This document shows, piece by piece, positions 52,000-60,429 of a DNA stretch of 64,000 bases. The DNA is taken from positions 186,001 through 250,000 of the forward strand of contig NZ_BNAI01000003.1 in the NCBI RefSeq assembly GCF_014653215.1, in the 5' to 3' direction. The notes beneath the pieces were generated by a model, which saw only the letters and a program-made list of their open reading frames with translations, was not told the origin of the DNA and made no database searches. The position numbers and the translations under genes were made by a program. The stretch is from Pseudolysinimonas yzui. Lineage in GTDB: Bacteria; Actinomycetota; Actinomycetes; Actinomycetales; Microbacteriaceae. Within the stretch, counting starts at the first letter, position 1. Every line of letters begins with the position of its first letter.

Positions 52000-53385
52000 T
52001 CATCGCTCACGTGCTGCGAGAACCCTGCGATACCAGTCGAACGACGACTTCGGTCGTCGCTCCTGAGTCTCGGGGTCGACGGCGATCAATCCGAACTTCT
52101 GCGTGTATCCGGCGGCCCACTCGAAATTGTCGAGCAGTGACCAGACGAAGTAGCCTTCGACCTCGACTCCGGGCACCTGGTCGACCACCGCACTGATGTG
52201 GCTCTCGAGGTAGTCGATGCGCTGGTCGTCGTCGACGCTGCCGTCGGGCTGCGGGCGGTCGGGGTAGCTCGCGCCGCCTTCGGTGAAGATGAGGGGCGGC
52301 AGGCGCCCCCCGTATCGGTCGGCGAGCTGTCCGAGCAGCACGGGCAGCAGATCGGGCGAGTCGGGCCAGCCGAAGCCGGTCACCTCATACTCGGGCCACG
52401 GCTCCAGCCGCAGCGGAAGGTCGAGCATCGCCTTCGAGTGCCCGTCGTGCGTTCCGACCTTCACATGCGGCGGCCCCGCGGCGACGCGGCTCGGGAAGTA
52501 GTACTGCACGCCGTAGAAGTCGATCGGTTCCGCGATGATCTTGCGGTCGCCCCAATGCGGCAGGGCCGCGAGCCGCACCCCGAGCCCGACGAGCCCGGGG
52601 GCGCGCTTTCCGAGCAGCACCGGGTCACCGAACACCCGATTGCTGAGGATGTCGAAGTTGCGTGCCGCGAACCGGTCGCGCCAGTGCGAGGTCGCCGCGA
52701 AGACGGGGGTGTGGGCGTTCGAGATGCCGATCCGTCCGGTCACCGGAACCTCGCGCAGCGCCCGCACGGCGAGCCCGTGACCGAGCAGCAGGTGGTGAGC
52801 GGCCCGGGCGCCCGCGACCCACAGCGCAGTGCCGGGCGAATGCACATCGAGGGTGTAGCCCTCCAGCGCCAACGTCGCCGGCTCGTTGATGGTGACCCAA
52901 TCGGCGACCCGGTCGCCGAACGCCTCCCCGCAGATGCGCACGTAGTCGGCGAACCGGTAGGCGGTGTCGCGTTTGGCCCATCCGCCGAGCTCGTCGATCT
53001 CGAGCGGGGTATCCCAGTGGTAGAGCGTCGCCATCGGCCGGATGCCGGCGGCGAGCAGTTCGTCGAGCAGCCGGTCGTAGAAGTCGAGGCCCGTAGGGTT
53101 CGCGGGGCCCTGGCCTCCGGGCTGCACGCGCGGCCAGGAGATCGAGAACCGGTAGGCGTCGACCCCGAGCTCTTTCATCAGCCCGACGTCTTGCGGCATC
53201 CGGTGATAGTGATCGGCGGCGACCAGCGCGTCCGTCCCGTCGAGGATCACCCCGGGGTCGGCGGCGAACCGATCCCACCCGGCGGGGCCGCGCAGATCGG
53301 AAGCGCCCTCGATCTGGTACGCGGAGGTGCTCACCCCGAGCACGAATCCCGGCGGCAGCTTCGCCGCCAGCTCCTCGGGTGTCAT
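52000..53385 (-). CDS. Glycoside hydrolase family 1 beta-glucosidase, copy A
   Basis: A 461-residue GH1 enzyme, cytoplasmic (no signal peptide). Acid/base Glu in WVTINEPATLALEGY and nucleophile Glu in LIFTEGGASYPD. The usual TENG is TEGG here. Other active-site blocks are intact: SAYQIEGA, RFSISWPRVQPGG, TLYHWDTPLEIDELGGW and YFVWSLLDNFEWAAGYTQKFGL. It cleaves beta-glucosides or related glycosides inside the cell. It is the last gene of the operon, four bases after copy B, with which it shares plan and the same TEGG change. Confidence 0.94.
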   Translation of the reverse strand: MTPEELAAKLPPGFVLGVSTSAYQIEGASDLRGPAGWDRFAADPGVILDGTDALVAADHYHRMPQDVGLMKELGVDAYRFSISWPRVQPGGQGPANPTGLDFYDRLLDELLAAGIRPMATLYHWDTPLEIDELGGWAKRDTAYRFADYVRICGEAFGDRVADWVTINEPATLALEGYTLDVHSPGTALWVAGARAAHHLLLGHGLAVRALREVPVTGRIGISNAHTPVFAATSHWRDRFAARNFDILSNRVFGDPVLLGKRAPGLVGLGVRLAALPHWGDRKIIAEPIDFYGVQYYFPSRVAAGPPHVKVGTHDGHSKAMLDLPLRLEPWPEYEVTGFGWPDSPDLLPVLLGQLADRYGGRLPPLIFTEGGASYPDRPQPDGSVDDDQRIDYLESHISAVVDQVPGVEVEGYFVWSLLDNFEWAAGYTQKFGLIAVDPETQERRPKSSFDWYRRVLAARER

Positions 53386-53389
53386 GTCA

Positions 53390-54820
53390 CTAGCTTGGCT
53401 GAACTGTGGTCTCGGGTCCGGGATCTTGACGCGACCGCGCGTGCTGCACCGTGCGGAACCAGTGGTACGAGCTCTTGGGGGTGCGGGCGAGGGTTTCGGT
53501 GTCGAGGTGCACCATCCCGAAGCGCTGGGTGAAGCCGGCCGCCCACTCCCAGTTGTCGACGAACGTCCACACGAAGTAGCCGTCGACTTCGGGTCGGGCC
53601 GCCGCGATGGCGACGTGTCGCGCGAGGTAGTCGACGCGCGCGGCGTCGTCGACGGTGCCGTCGGGGCCGATCTCGTCGGGGAAGCTCGCGCCGCCCTCGG
53701 TGATCAGGATGCGGGGCAGCCGGTCGCCGTAGCGCTCGACGAGCCCGTCGATCGTGACCCCGAGCGATTCCGGTACGATCGGCCAGTCGAACCCGGTGAC
53801 CGGATACTCGGGAAACCGCTCGAGCCGGAATGGCACGTCCTTCATCGCCTCGGTCTCACCGTCGGGGGTTCGCCCGTGCGGGTCGGCCCCCGCGGCGATG
53901 CGCGAGGGGAAGTAGTAGTTGAGCCCATAGAAGTCGAGGGGCCGCGAGATGACCGCGCGGTCGCGACCGAGCCGGGAGAAGAGGCGCAGCCCCAGCCGCT
54001 CGAGACCTTTCGCGCCGCGCGGCAGCTCGGCATCGCGGCCCAGCAGCACGGGATCGGCGAACAGCCGGTTGTGCACGAAGTCGAAGACGTCGGCGGCATC
54101 CCGATCGTCGTCCGAAGCACTCGCCGGTTCGACCGGGGTGTGCACGTTGGTGATGCCGATGCGGCCGACGACCGGCACCGCCCGCAGCGCGTCGACGGCG
54201 AGGCCGTGCGCGAGCAGCAGGTTGCCGACGGCGCGGATCGCCCCGAACAGCTGGGTGCGACCGGGGGCGTGCACGCCGAGGGCGTAGCCGTCGAGGATGA
54301 CCGTCGTCGGCTCGTTGAGGGTGATCCAGTCGGCGACGCGGTCGCCGAACGCCTGACCGGCCGCGCTCGCGAAGTCGGCGAACCGCTTCGCGGTGTCGCG
54401 GCGCAGCCAGCCGCCGCGCTCCTCGAGCGGTGCGGGGGTGTCCCAGTGGAACAGGGTCACCACCGGGCGGATCCCCGCCTCGAGCAACCCGTCGATGACG
54501 CGGTCGTAGTAGGCGACCGCCTTCGGGTTGACCGGACCGCGCCCGTCGGGCATCAGCCGCGACCAGGAGAGCGAGAACCGGGAGGCGTCGACCTGCGCCT
54601 CCCGCATCAGCCCGAGATCTTCGTCGAAGCGGTGGTAGGCATCCGTCGTCACCGCCGGAGTCGAGCCGTCGCGGATGTTGCCCGGCCGCGCCGCGAAGAC
54701 ATCCCAGGTCGACGGGGTGCGGCCATCCTCGTCCGCGGCCCCCTCGATCTGCGCCGCAGCCGACGCGACCCCGAACACGAAATCCGGTCGCATCAGCGCC
54801 GCGAGGGCCTCCGGAGTCAC
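53390..54820 (-). CDS. Glycoside hydrolase family 1 beta-glucosidase, copy B
   Basis: A 476-residue GH1 enzyme without signal peptide. Acid/base Glu in WITLNEPTTVILDGY, nucleophile Glu in ILITEGGASFPDEIG (TEGG instead of TENG). SAAAQIEGAADEDGRTPSTWDVFAARPGNI replaces the commoner SSYQIEGA start, so the -1 subsite Gln is kept but neighbours differ from copy A. YFVWTFVDNWEWAAGFTQRFGM is standard. GTG overlaps the stop of the FAD oxidoreductase gene (GTGA). The two copies differ enough to suggest different glycosides. Confidence 0.94.
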   Translation of the reverse strand: MTPEALAALMRPDFVFGVASAAAQIEGAADEDGRTPSTWDVFAARPGNIRDGSTPAVTTDAYHRFDEDLGLMREAQVDASRFSLSWSRLMPDGRGPVNPKAVAYYDRVIDGLLEAGIRPVVTLFHWDTPAPLEERGGWLRRDTAKRFADFASAAGQAFGDRVADWITLNEPTTVILDGYALGVHAPGRTQLFGAIRAVGNLLLAHGLAVDALRAVPVVGRIGITNVHTPVEPASASDDDRDAADVFDFVHNRLFADPVLLGRDAELPRGAKGLERLGLRLFSRLGRDRAVISRPLDFYGLNYYFPSRIAAGADPHGRTPDGETEAMKDVPFRLERFPEYPVTGFDWPIVPESLGVTIDGLVERYGDRLPRILITEGGASFPDEIGPDGTVDDAARVDYLARHVAIAAARPEVDGYFVWTFVDNWEWAAGFTQRFGMVHLDTETLARTPKSSYHWFRTVQHARSRQDPGPETTVQPS

Positions 54821-56136
54821 GGGCCGAGCACTCGGTCGAGGTAGCGGTTCGCGAAGCGCCGGTCGGGATCGAGCTGGTCGCGCACACCGAGGAAGTCGTC
54901 GAAGCGCGGGTACGCCGGGCGCAGGTCGTCGGCTTCGCGGAAGTGCATCTTGCCCCAGTGCGGGCGGCCGTCGTAGGTGCGCATCAGGGCGTCGAAGGCC
55001 CGGAAGTAGTCGGTCGGGTTGTCGCGGAAGTAGCGGTGCACGGCGATGTAGGCACTCGGCCGACCGTAGGCGGTCGACATCCAATTCTCGTCCGCGGCGG
55101 CGGCGCGCACCTCGACCGGGAACGAGATGCGCCAGCCGCTGCGCTCGACCAGTCCCCGCACGTCGCGCAGCGCCTGCGGCAACGCCTCCAAGGGGATGGC
55201 GTACTCGCTCTCGCGGAACCGCACGTGACGTGGGCTCGCGTAGATCTCGTACGAGACGCCGGTGCGCACTCCGTCGCCGTAGACGTTCGTCGCGAACCGG
55301 CTGAGCGCGGGCACCAGCGGCGGGATCAGATGCCCCACCACTTGTTGCGCGCGCAGCGCGTCGTTCTCGAGCAGCCGACGCTCCGCCCACAGGGCGAGCC
55401 GGCGCGGTGGCGTGTGCGGGGTCTCGGCGGGCAGCCGGGTCTTGGTCTGCGTCATCGCCAAGTCGGTGTGCGGCCACCAGTAGAACTCGAAATGGTCGGC
55501 TTCGCGGGCGCGTTCGTGCCAGCTGTCGAGTACTTCGTCGAACGGGGCCGGATGGTCGACCGAGCGCAGGAGGAAACTCTCGACGCACTGCAGTTCGACC
55601 TCGACGAGGATGCCGAGCGACCCCAGCCCGAGACGTACGGCCGGCAACAGCTCGGGCCGGTGCTGCTCGTCGACGTGCAGCACCTCCCCGCGTCCGGTGA
55701 CGAGGGTCGCCGCGGTGATCTGGGTCGCGAGGCCGCCGAACCGCAGCCCCGTGCCATGCGTCCCGGTCGAGGTCGCGCCGGCGATCGACTGGCGATCGAT
55801 GTCGCCCATGTTCTGAAGGGCCAGCCCGTGCTCCCGCAGGGCGGGGCCCAATTGCCAGAGCCGGGTGCCGGCGGCGACCCGCACCCGCTTGCGCTCGGCG
55901 TCGACGGCGAGCACGCCCTGCAACCCGTCGAGGTGCACCAGCACCCCCTGCGTCGCGGCGATGTCGGTGAAGCTGTGGCCGGCCCCGACGACCTTGACCG
56001 GCAGCCCGCGCTCGGCGGCGGAGCGCACGATCGCGACCACCTCATCCACGCTCGTCGGCCGTGCCACGTGCGCCGGTGATGCCGCCGCCGACCGGCCCCA
56101 GTTACGCCAGCGGGCACCGGGTTGCAGGAGGGTCAC
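54817..56136 (-). CDS. FAD-binding sugar-1,4-lactone oxidase family protein
   Basis: A 439-residue VAO-fold flavoprotein of the aldonolactone/gulonolactone oxidase group. FAD-binding blocks: VKVVGAGHSFTDIAATQGVLVHLD, LALQNMGDIDRQSIAGATSTGTHGTG and LGLGSLGILVEVELQ. The C-terminal ALO domain ends in the hallmark RPHWGKMHF, then DPDRRFANRYLDRVLG. The family oxidises sugar lactones or alditols. No obvious His for covalent FAD is seen in GAGHSFT other than its His, which is the family's usual site. Start GTG has GGGAAGG seven bases upstream and overlaps the racemase-like gene stop. Confidence 0.9.
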   Translation of the reverse strand: MTLLQPGARWRNWGRSAAASPAHVARPTSVDEVVAIVRSAAERGLPVKVVGAGHSFTDIAATQGVLVHLDGLQGVLAVDAERKRVRVAAGTRLWQLGPALREHGLALQNMGDIDRQSIAGATSTGTHGTGLRFGGLATQITAATLVTGRGEVLHVDEQHRPELLPAVRLGLGSLGILVEVELQCVESFLLRSVDHPAPFDEVLDSWHERAREADHFEFYWWPHTDLAMTQTKTRLPAETPHTPPRRLALWAERRLLENDALRAQQVVGHLIPPLVPALSRFATNVYGDGVRTGVSYEIYASPRHVRFRESEYAIPLEALPQALRDVRGLVERSGWRISFPVEVRAAAADENWMSTAYGRPSAYIAVHRYFRDNPTDYFRAFDALMRTYDGRPHWGKMHFREADDLRPAYPRFDDFLGVRDQLDPDRRFANRYLDRVLGP

Positions 56137-57353
56137 AGGAATACCTTCCCCTCGCCGCGATAGGTCGGCAACTCCCCCACCAGGGCGCCGCCGTCGACGA
56201 GCGCGAAAGCTGCGAGGTGCTCGCTCAATTCGCCGGCCTTCGTGTGCCGCAGCCACACCCGGTCGCCGACCGCCAGATCGCGGGCGGCGGCTCCCCGCAG
56301 CGGGGTCTGCACCTCCCCCGCCGACTCGCGCGGGAGCATCCGCAACCCGCTCGGCCAGACCACCTTCGGCAGGCGATCGGGCGCCGGCGGCCCGGATGCG
56401 ATCCAGCCGCCGCCGAGCACCGTCGCGATGTCGTCGGTGGGGCGCCGGACCACGTCGAGCGCGAACGCCGCCGCCGGAGCCGGGGTGAACTGCACGTAAC
56501 CGTCGAACAGGTGCGGACCGAACAGGCCCGACCCTGCCGCGACCTCGGTGACCGACGCGTCGGCGTGCGTCGACTCGATCGAGCCGGTGCCTCCGCCGTT
56601 CACGAACTCGAGGTCGGCGACGTCGCGCACCCGGCGCACGGCCTCGCCGCGCCGCGCCGCGAGTTCGCGCGCCGACGCCCGCTGCATCGCCCGGACGGCG
56701 GCCTTGCGCGGCCCGGCATTGGTCACACCGGCGATCTGCGCCTCGTACGCCATCATCCCGACGAGCCGGAAGCCCCGGCGGGCGATGACCGCCTCGGCGA
56801 GCGCCTCCGCCTGCGCGGGCGTGAAGACCGGGGACCGACGCACGCCGATGTGCCCGAGGGTGCGTGAGCGGTACGACGCGTCGAGTTCGATCGCCACCCG
56901 GATCACGGCCCGCTTGCCGGGGGCGACCACGGCATCCACGAGATCGAGCTGGGCGACGTCGTCGACCATGATCGTCACCCGCGACGCCAGCTTGTCGTCG
57001 GCGGCGAGTCGGGCGATCGCGCCCCGATCGGCGGTCGGGTAGCCGACCACCACGTCGTCGCAGGTCTCGGCGAGCCAGAGCGCCTCGGCGAGCGAATAGG
57101 CGAGGATGCCGCGGTAGCCGGGCAGGGCGAGAACGGCATCCAGCACCCCACGAACGCGCACCGACTTGCTCGCCACCCGGATCGGCAGGCCCGCAGCCCG
57201 ATCGAGCAGGTCGAACGCGTTCGAGGCGAGGGCCTCGACGGCGATCACCCCGACCGGTGCGTCGAGCTCGTGCGTCGCAGCGGTGAGCGCGGGCCACCAG
57301 TCCTCGGGGTCGTCCCAGGGCGCCATCGTCTGGCGGGTCAGGGTGAGGTTCAT
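56133..57353 (-). CDS. Alanine racemase N-domain / D-threonine aldolase-like PLP protein
   Basis: A 406-residue fold-type III PLP protein. The PLP lysine lies in LPIRVASKSVRVRGVLDAVL (Lys near 62). Later blocks are ILAYSLAEALWLAE, FRLVGMMAYEAQIAGV, LEFVNGGGTGSIESTHADASVTEVAAGSGLFGPHLFD and a C-terminal D-threonine-aldolase-like domain (AGELSEHLAAFALVDGGALVGELPTYRGEG). Homologues are called amino acid deaminase/aldolase. It is coupled on both sides (GTGA with the oxidase, ATGA with the MFS gene). An adjacent pair of this gene and the lactone oxidase is, to my knowledge, common in actinobacteria; its substrate is unknown. Confidence 0.85.
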   Translation of the reverse strand: MNLTLTRQTMAPWDDPEDWWPALTAATHELDAPVGVIAVEALASNAFDLLDRAAGLPIRVASKSVRVRGVLDAVLALPGYRGILAYSLAEALWLAETCDDVVVGYPTADRGAIARLAADDKLASRVTIMVDDVAQLDLVDAVVAPGKRAVIRVAIELDASYRSRTLGHIGVRRSPVFTPAQAEALAEAVIARRGFRLVGMMAYEAQIAGVTNAGPRKAAVRAMQRASARELAARRGEAVRRVRDVADLEFVNGGGTGSIESTHADASVTEVAAGSGLFGPHLFDGYVQFTPAPAAAFALDVVRRPTDDIATVLGGGWIASGPPAPDRLPKVVWPSGLRMLPRESAGEVQTPLRGAAARDLAVGDRVWLRHTKAGELSEHLAAFALVDGGALVGELPTYRGEGKVFL

Positions 57354-58639
57354 CGCACGGCCTTCACGGGGAGCACGGCGAGCGCGCCGAGGATGGTGAT
57401 GAGACCCGACACGACGAAGAGGCCGACGAACCCGGTCGCGATCGCTCCCGTCGCCCCGGCGACGAGCGCCACGATGCCCGCGCCGAGCAGGGGAGCCATC
57501 GCCTGCGGGACCGTGGTCGCGATGTTCATGATGCCCAGATCCTTGCCGCGTGAGGCTGCATCCGGAAGCACCTGCGTCGCGAGCGCCTGGTCGACCGAGA
57601 GGAACGCGCCGTAGCCGAGGCCGAGGAAGGCGCTTGCGACGAGCGCGACAGTGAAGTCGGGCACGAAGGCCAGAAGGAGCGCGGCGACCGCCTGCATCCC
57701 CGCGGAGAAGACGACGAACGGTTTGCGTCGCGCGATGCGGTCCGACCACGCCCCGATGATGAACGACGACCCGACGATGAAGACCGTGTAGACGACGATC
57801 AGGATGAGCAGATCGGTGTCGGCATCCTCGCGGCCCAGCCCGTAGATGAGGAAGAACAGCAGCAGTGTCGTCCCGAGCGCGTTTCCGATGTTGACCAGGA
57901 TGCGTCCGAGCAGCGTCCAGGCGAAGTCGGGATACCGGCGCGGACTGACCCAGAAGCCGCCGACCAGCGCCCGCATGGTGAACGGCGGACGATCGCCGGC
58001 GGCGAGTCGCGCGTCGGGAGTGACGATCACGAACGGCATGACGAGGGCGATCAGCAGCACGGCGACCAGCCCATAACCGAGCAACGTCGTGAGCTCGAGC
58101 GCGATCACCAGAAGCACTCCGAGGATGAGCCCCACCGCCTGGGGCGCCGAGATCCACGCCGAGATGACACCGCGTTGCCCGACCGGCACCTGATCCGAGA
58201 TCATCGCCGTCAGCGCAGCGGTGAGCACGCAGAACCCGACGATCACCAGCACCCAGCAGATGCCGATTCCGACCATCGTGGTCTGCAGGCCGAGCACCCC
58301 GAGGGCCAGCCCGAACAGGATCGCGCCGCCGACGATCCACGGCCGCCGACGCCCGAAACGCGAGGTGGTGCGATCGGACAGCGCCCCGGCCAGCGGGTAG
58401 CTGACGAGTGCGAACACTCCGGCGATCCCGGAGATGATGCCAAAGGTCACGACGCTCTCGACGCCGTCCCCCTGCGGGCGGAGCGCGTCGATCTGACCGG
58501 GCAGAAGCAGCTGGACGGGCGTGAGCTGCGCCATCCAGATGCCGAGCCAGGCGATCGCGAACCCCGCGATCCACCGGCCGGGCACCCGGCGAGTGGGCTC
58601 GTCGAACACACGGAGGGCGGGCGGGGCGGTGTCGGTCAC
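57350..58639 (-). CDS. MFS transporter (sugar/glycoside type)
   Basis: A 429-residue major facilitator with twelve membrane helices. The loop between helices 2 and 3 is PLAGALSDRTTSRFGRRRPWIVGGA, and its counterpart in the second half is IIGAWSDRIARRKPFVVFSAG. The RTTSRFGRRRPW motif is close to sugar carriers of the SLC45/GPH type. It probably imports the glycoside that the downstream enzymes use. GTG is preceded by AGGAGA four bases upstream and overlaps the TetR stop (GTGA). Confidence 0.88.
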   Translation of the reverse strand: MTDTAPPALRVFDEPTRRVPGRWIAGFAIAWLGIWMAQLTPVQLLLPGQIDALRPQGDGVESVVTFGIISGIAGVFALVSYPLAGALSDRTTSRFGRRRPWIVGGAILFGLALGVLGLQTTMVGIGICWVLVIVGFCVLTAALTAMISDQVPVGQRGVISAWISAPQAVGLILGVLLVIALELTTLLGYGLVAVLLIALVMPFVIVTPDARLAAGDRPPFTMRALVGGFWVSPRRYPDFAWTLLGRILVNIGNALGTTLLLFFLIYGLGREDADTDLLILIVVYTVFIVGSSFIIGAWSDRIARRKPFVVFSAGMQAVAALLLAFVPDFTVALVASAFLGLGYGAFLSVDQALATQVLPDAASRGKDLGIMNIATTVPQAMAPLLGAGIVALVAGATGAIATGFVGLFVVSGLITILGALAVLPVKAVR

Positions 58640-59247
58640 GGGGTCTCCTGGTGCGGGATGGCGTGGGCGGCGATCGCGTCGGCGGCGAGATCGAGGAGAC
58701 GTTCGGTGGTGTCGTCGTCGCGGGTAGCGAGCCAGGTGAGCGTTGCGCCCTCGCTCAGCGCGACGGCGAGGGTCGCCAGATCGGGAATCGGCACGTCCCA
58801 CGTCACGCGGTAGCGCGCGGCTCCGGCTTCGAGCAGGCGGACCGCGAGATCGCGGTAGACGCCGTACTGGGCGATGGGGAAGTCGTCGAGGGCGGGCGTG
58901 CGCAACGCGTACTGCGTGAGTTCGAACATCGCCTGCTGGCGGGCGGGGTCGGCGCGCAGGATGTCGAGGTTCGACCCGAACACACCCCGGATGGCGGTGC
59001 GGATATCGGGGGCGTCGAGCTCGAGGGTGCCGAAGGCGGCGGCGTCTTGATTGCCGACGACGAGCTCGACGACATCCCGCAGCAGTTCGTCGCGTGAGGC
59101 GACGGCGTAGTGGAACGAGGCGAGCGGCATCCCGGCCTCGGCGACGATCGCGCGGGTCGTCGCGGCGTGAACTCCCTCGCGCGCGATCACCACGAGCGCG
59201 GCGCGGGCCAGCGCCTCGCGACGCTCGGTCGCCGCCATACGCGCCAT
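58636..59247 (-). CDS. TetR-family regulator of the glycoside operon
   Basis: A 203-residue TetR protein. The helix-turn-helix is ATTRAIVAEAGMPLASFHYAVASRDELLRDV (about residues 28-58, ASFHYAVASRDELL being typical of the family). ATG 59247 has GGGGGA directly upstream; ATG 59238 is an alternative. It is the first gene of the operon and overlaps the MFS gene, so the operon is probably autoregulated. Upstream lies a tandem TTGAC pair (near 59276 and 59298) with an imperfect CGTCC/GGACG repeat that might include its operator. Confidence 0.88.
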   Translation of the reverse strand: MARMAATERREALARAALVVIAREGVHAATTRAIVAEAGMPLASFHYAVASRDELLRDVVELVVGNQDAAAFGTLELDAPDIRTAIRGVFGSNLDILRADPARQQAMFELTQYALRTPALDDFPIAQYGVYRDLAVRLLEAGAARYRVTWDVPIPDLATLAVALSEGATLTWLATRDDDTTERLLDLAADAIAAHAIPHQETP

Positions 59248-59334
59248 TCCCCCACCGCCTTCACGCGAAAAGTGGGTCAAGCGTCCCAGACGGGTGTCCC
59301 GGACGTCAAGCCTCGTCTTCGGGGGTGCTTCGAC

Positions 59335-60282
59335 CTAGATCCGCACGCGCAGCCCGCGGTGATGCAGCAGCCACGCGAGAACCGACATCGCCACGAGGAT
59401 CGCGACGACGTGCAGGCCCGCCAGCCACAGCGGCGCGTCGACGTACCACCAGGCGGGGCCGGGGAGTGCGACCAGCCCCAGGATCACCAGATGCACGAGG
59501 TAGAGCACGAGCGGATTCTCACCCCACCACGCGACGAACCCGGCGCGATCGGGAACCCTGCGCCCGAGGAGATCGACTGCCAGGAACGCGATCGCGCCGA
59601 TCGCGGCCGTGATGATCAGATAGCTCAGCGACACCCGGTTCTTGCTGACCAGGACGAGAAGCGGAGAGCTCGCCGCCAGAACGATCAGCACGCCGCAGCA
59701 CACCAGGTAGTTGCGGGTGCCGCTCCGCCAGATGTCGGCGATCGCGGTCGAGAGCACGAGCAGTCCGCCCCAGGCGATCGCGCCGAAGAAGCCGCCGTGA
59801 GCCGACTCGAGAACCGTTCCGACGAGCCACGCATCGAGGACGTACTGGTATCCGATCAGGATGAGCAAGCCGATGACCGCACGGGTGAGGGTTGCCATCC
59901 GCACGAAGATCAGGCAGATCAGACCCGCGACGCCCAGCGCCTGCAAGACGCCCCAGTCCGACGGGCGGTCGGCCACCGCCGTTCCCCCGGCGCTGAGGAT
60001 CGCGCCGATCCCGATCAGGGCGAGATACCGCGTCGCCATGTGGCGGTAGGCGCCGGACAGGCCATCCGCCGCGCGACGGGCGAACGACGGCCCGTAGGTC
60101 AGCCCGATCGCGAACACGAAGCAGGGGGCGACGAGGTCGGCGATCGTCAATCCCACGTCGGGCGCGTGCTTGAGAAAGGCCGGCACCGCGCGCACCTCGG
60201 CCGCGTAGTTGCCGGCGACCATGAGCATGACGAGGCCGCCACGGAAGCGGTCGATCGCCAGAATCCGGTCCTGAACCGACAT
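59335..60282 (-). CDS. Heparan-alpha-glucosaminide N-acetyltransferase-like membrane protein
   Basis: A 315-residue protein with about nine or ten membrane helices. The N-terminal RILAIDRFRGGLVMLMVAGNYAAE matches the IDxxRG block of the HGSNAT/DUF1624-type membrane acyltransferases, which move acyl groups across or to glycans. FLKHAPDVGLTIADLVAPCFVFAIGLTY and WWGENPLVLYLVHLVILGLVAL are the other conserved parts. The acceptor is unknown. I start at ATG 60282, with GGAGG about ten bases upstream; ATG 60303 is possible. It is the next minus-strand gene before the TetR operon. Confidence 0.8.
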   Translation of the reverse strand: MSVQDRILAIDRFRGGLVMLMVAGNYAAEVRAVPAFLKHAPDVGLTIADLVAPCFVFAIGLTYGPSFARRAADGLSGAYRHMATRYLALIGIGAILSAGGTAVADRPSDWGVLQALGVAGLICLIFVRMATLTRAVIGLLILIGYQYVLDAWLVGTVLESAHGGFFGAIAWGGLLVLSTAIADIWRSGTRNYLVCCGVLIVLAASSPLLVLVSKNRVSLSYLIITAAIGAIAFLAVDLLGRRVPDRAGFVAWWGENPLVLYLVHLVILGLVALPGPAWWYVDAPLWLAGLHVVAILVAMSVLAWLLHHRGLRVRI

Positions 60283-60317
60283 CGAGGACTCGCCTCCGAT
60301 CATCCGCGGAACGCCCG

Positions 60318-60391
60318 TGCCCTCGCTGGGATTCGAACCCAGACTGAAGCGATTTTAAGTCGCCTGCCTCTGCCGGTTGGGCTACGAGGGC
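60318..60391 (-). tRNA. tRNA with UAA anticodon (Leu by anticodon), short variable arm
   Basis: A complete 74-base cloverleaf. Acceptor stem GCCCTCG/CGAGGGC with discriminator A. Anticodon stem GGCGA/TCGCT with loop CTTAAAA, giving anticodon UAA (reads UUA, Leu). T arm CTGGG-TTCGAAT-CCCAG. The variable loop has only five bases (TCAGT), so the tRNA is class I, whereas bacterial tRNA-Leu is class II with a long variable arm. CCA is not encoded. The aminoacylation identity is therefore uncertain. Confidence 0.85.
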
Positions 60392-60429
60392 GCGGATTCG
60401 AGGGTACGCGGGTGGGGGTCGCTCGTGTG

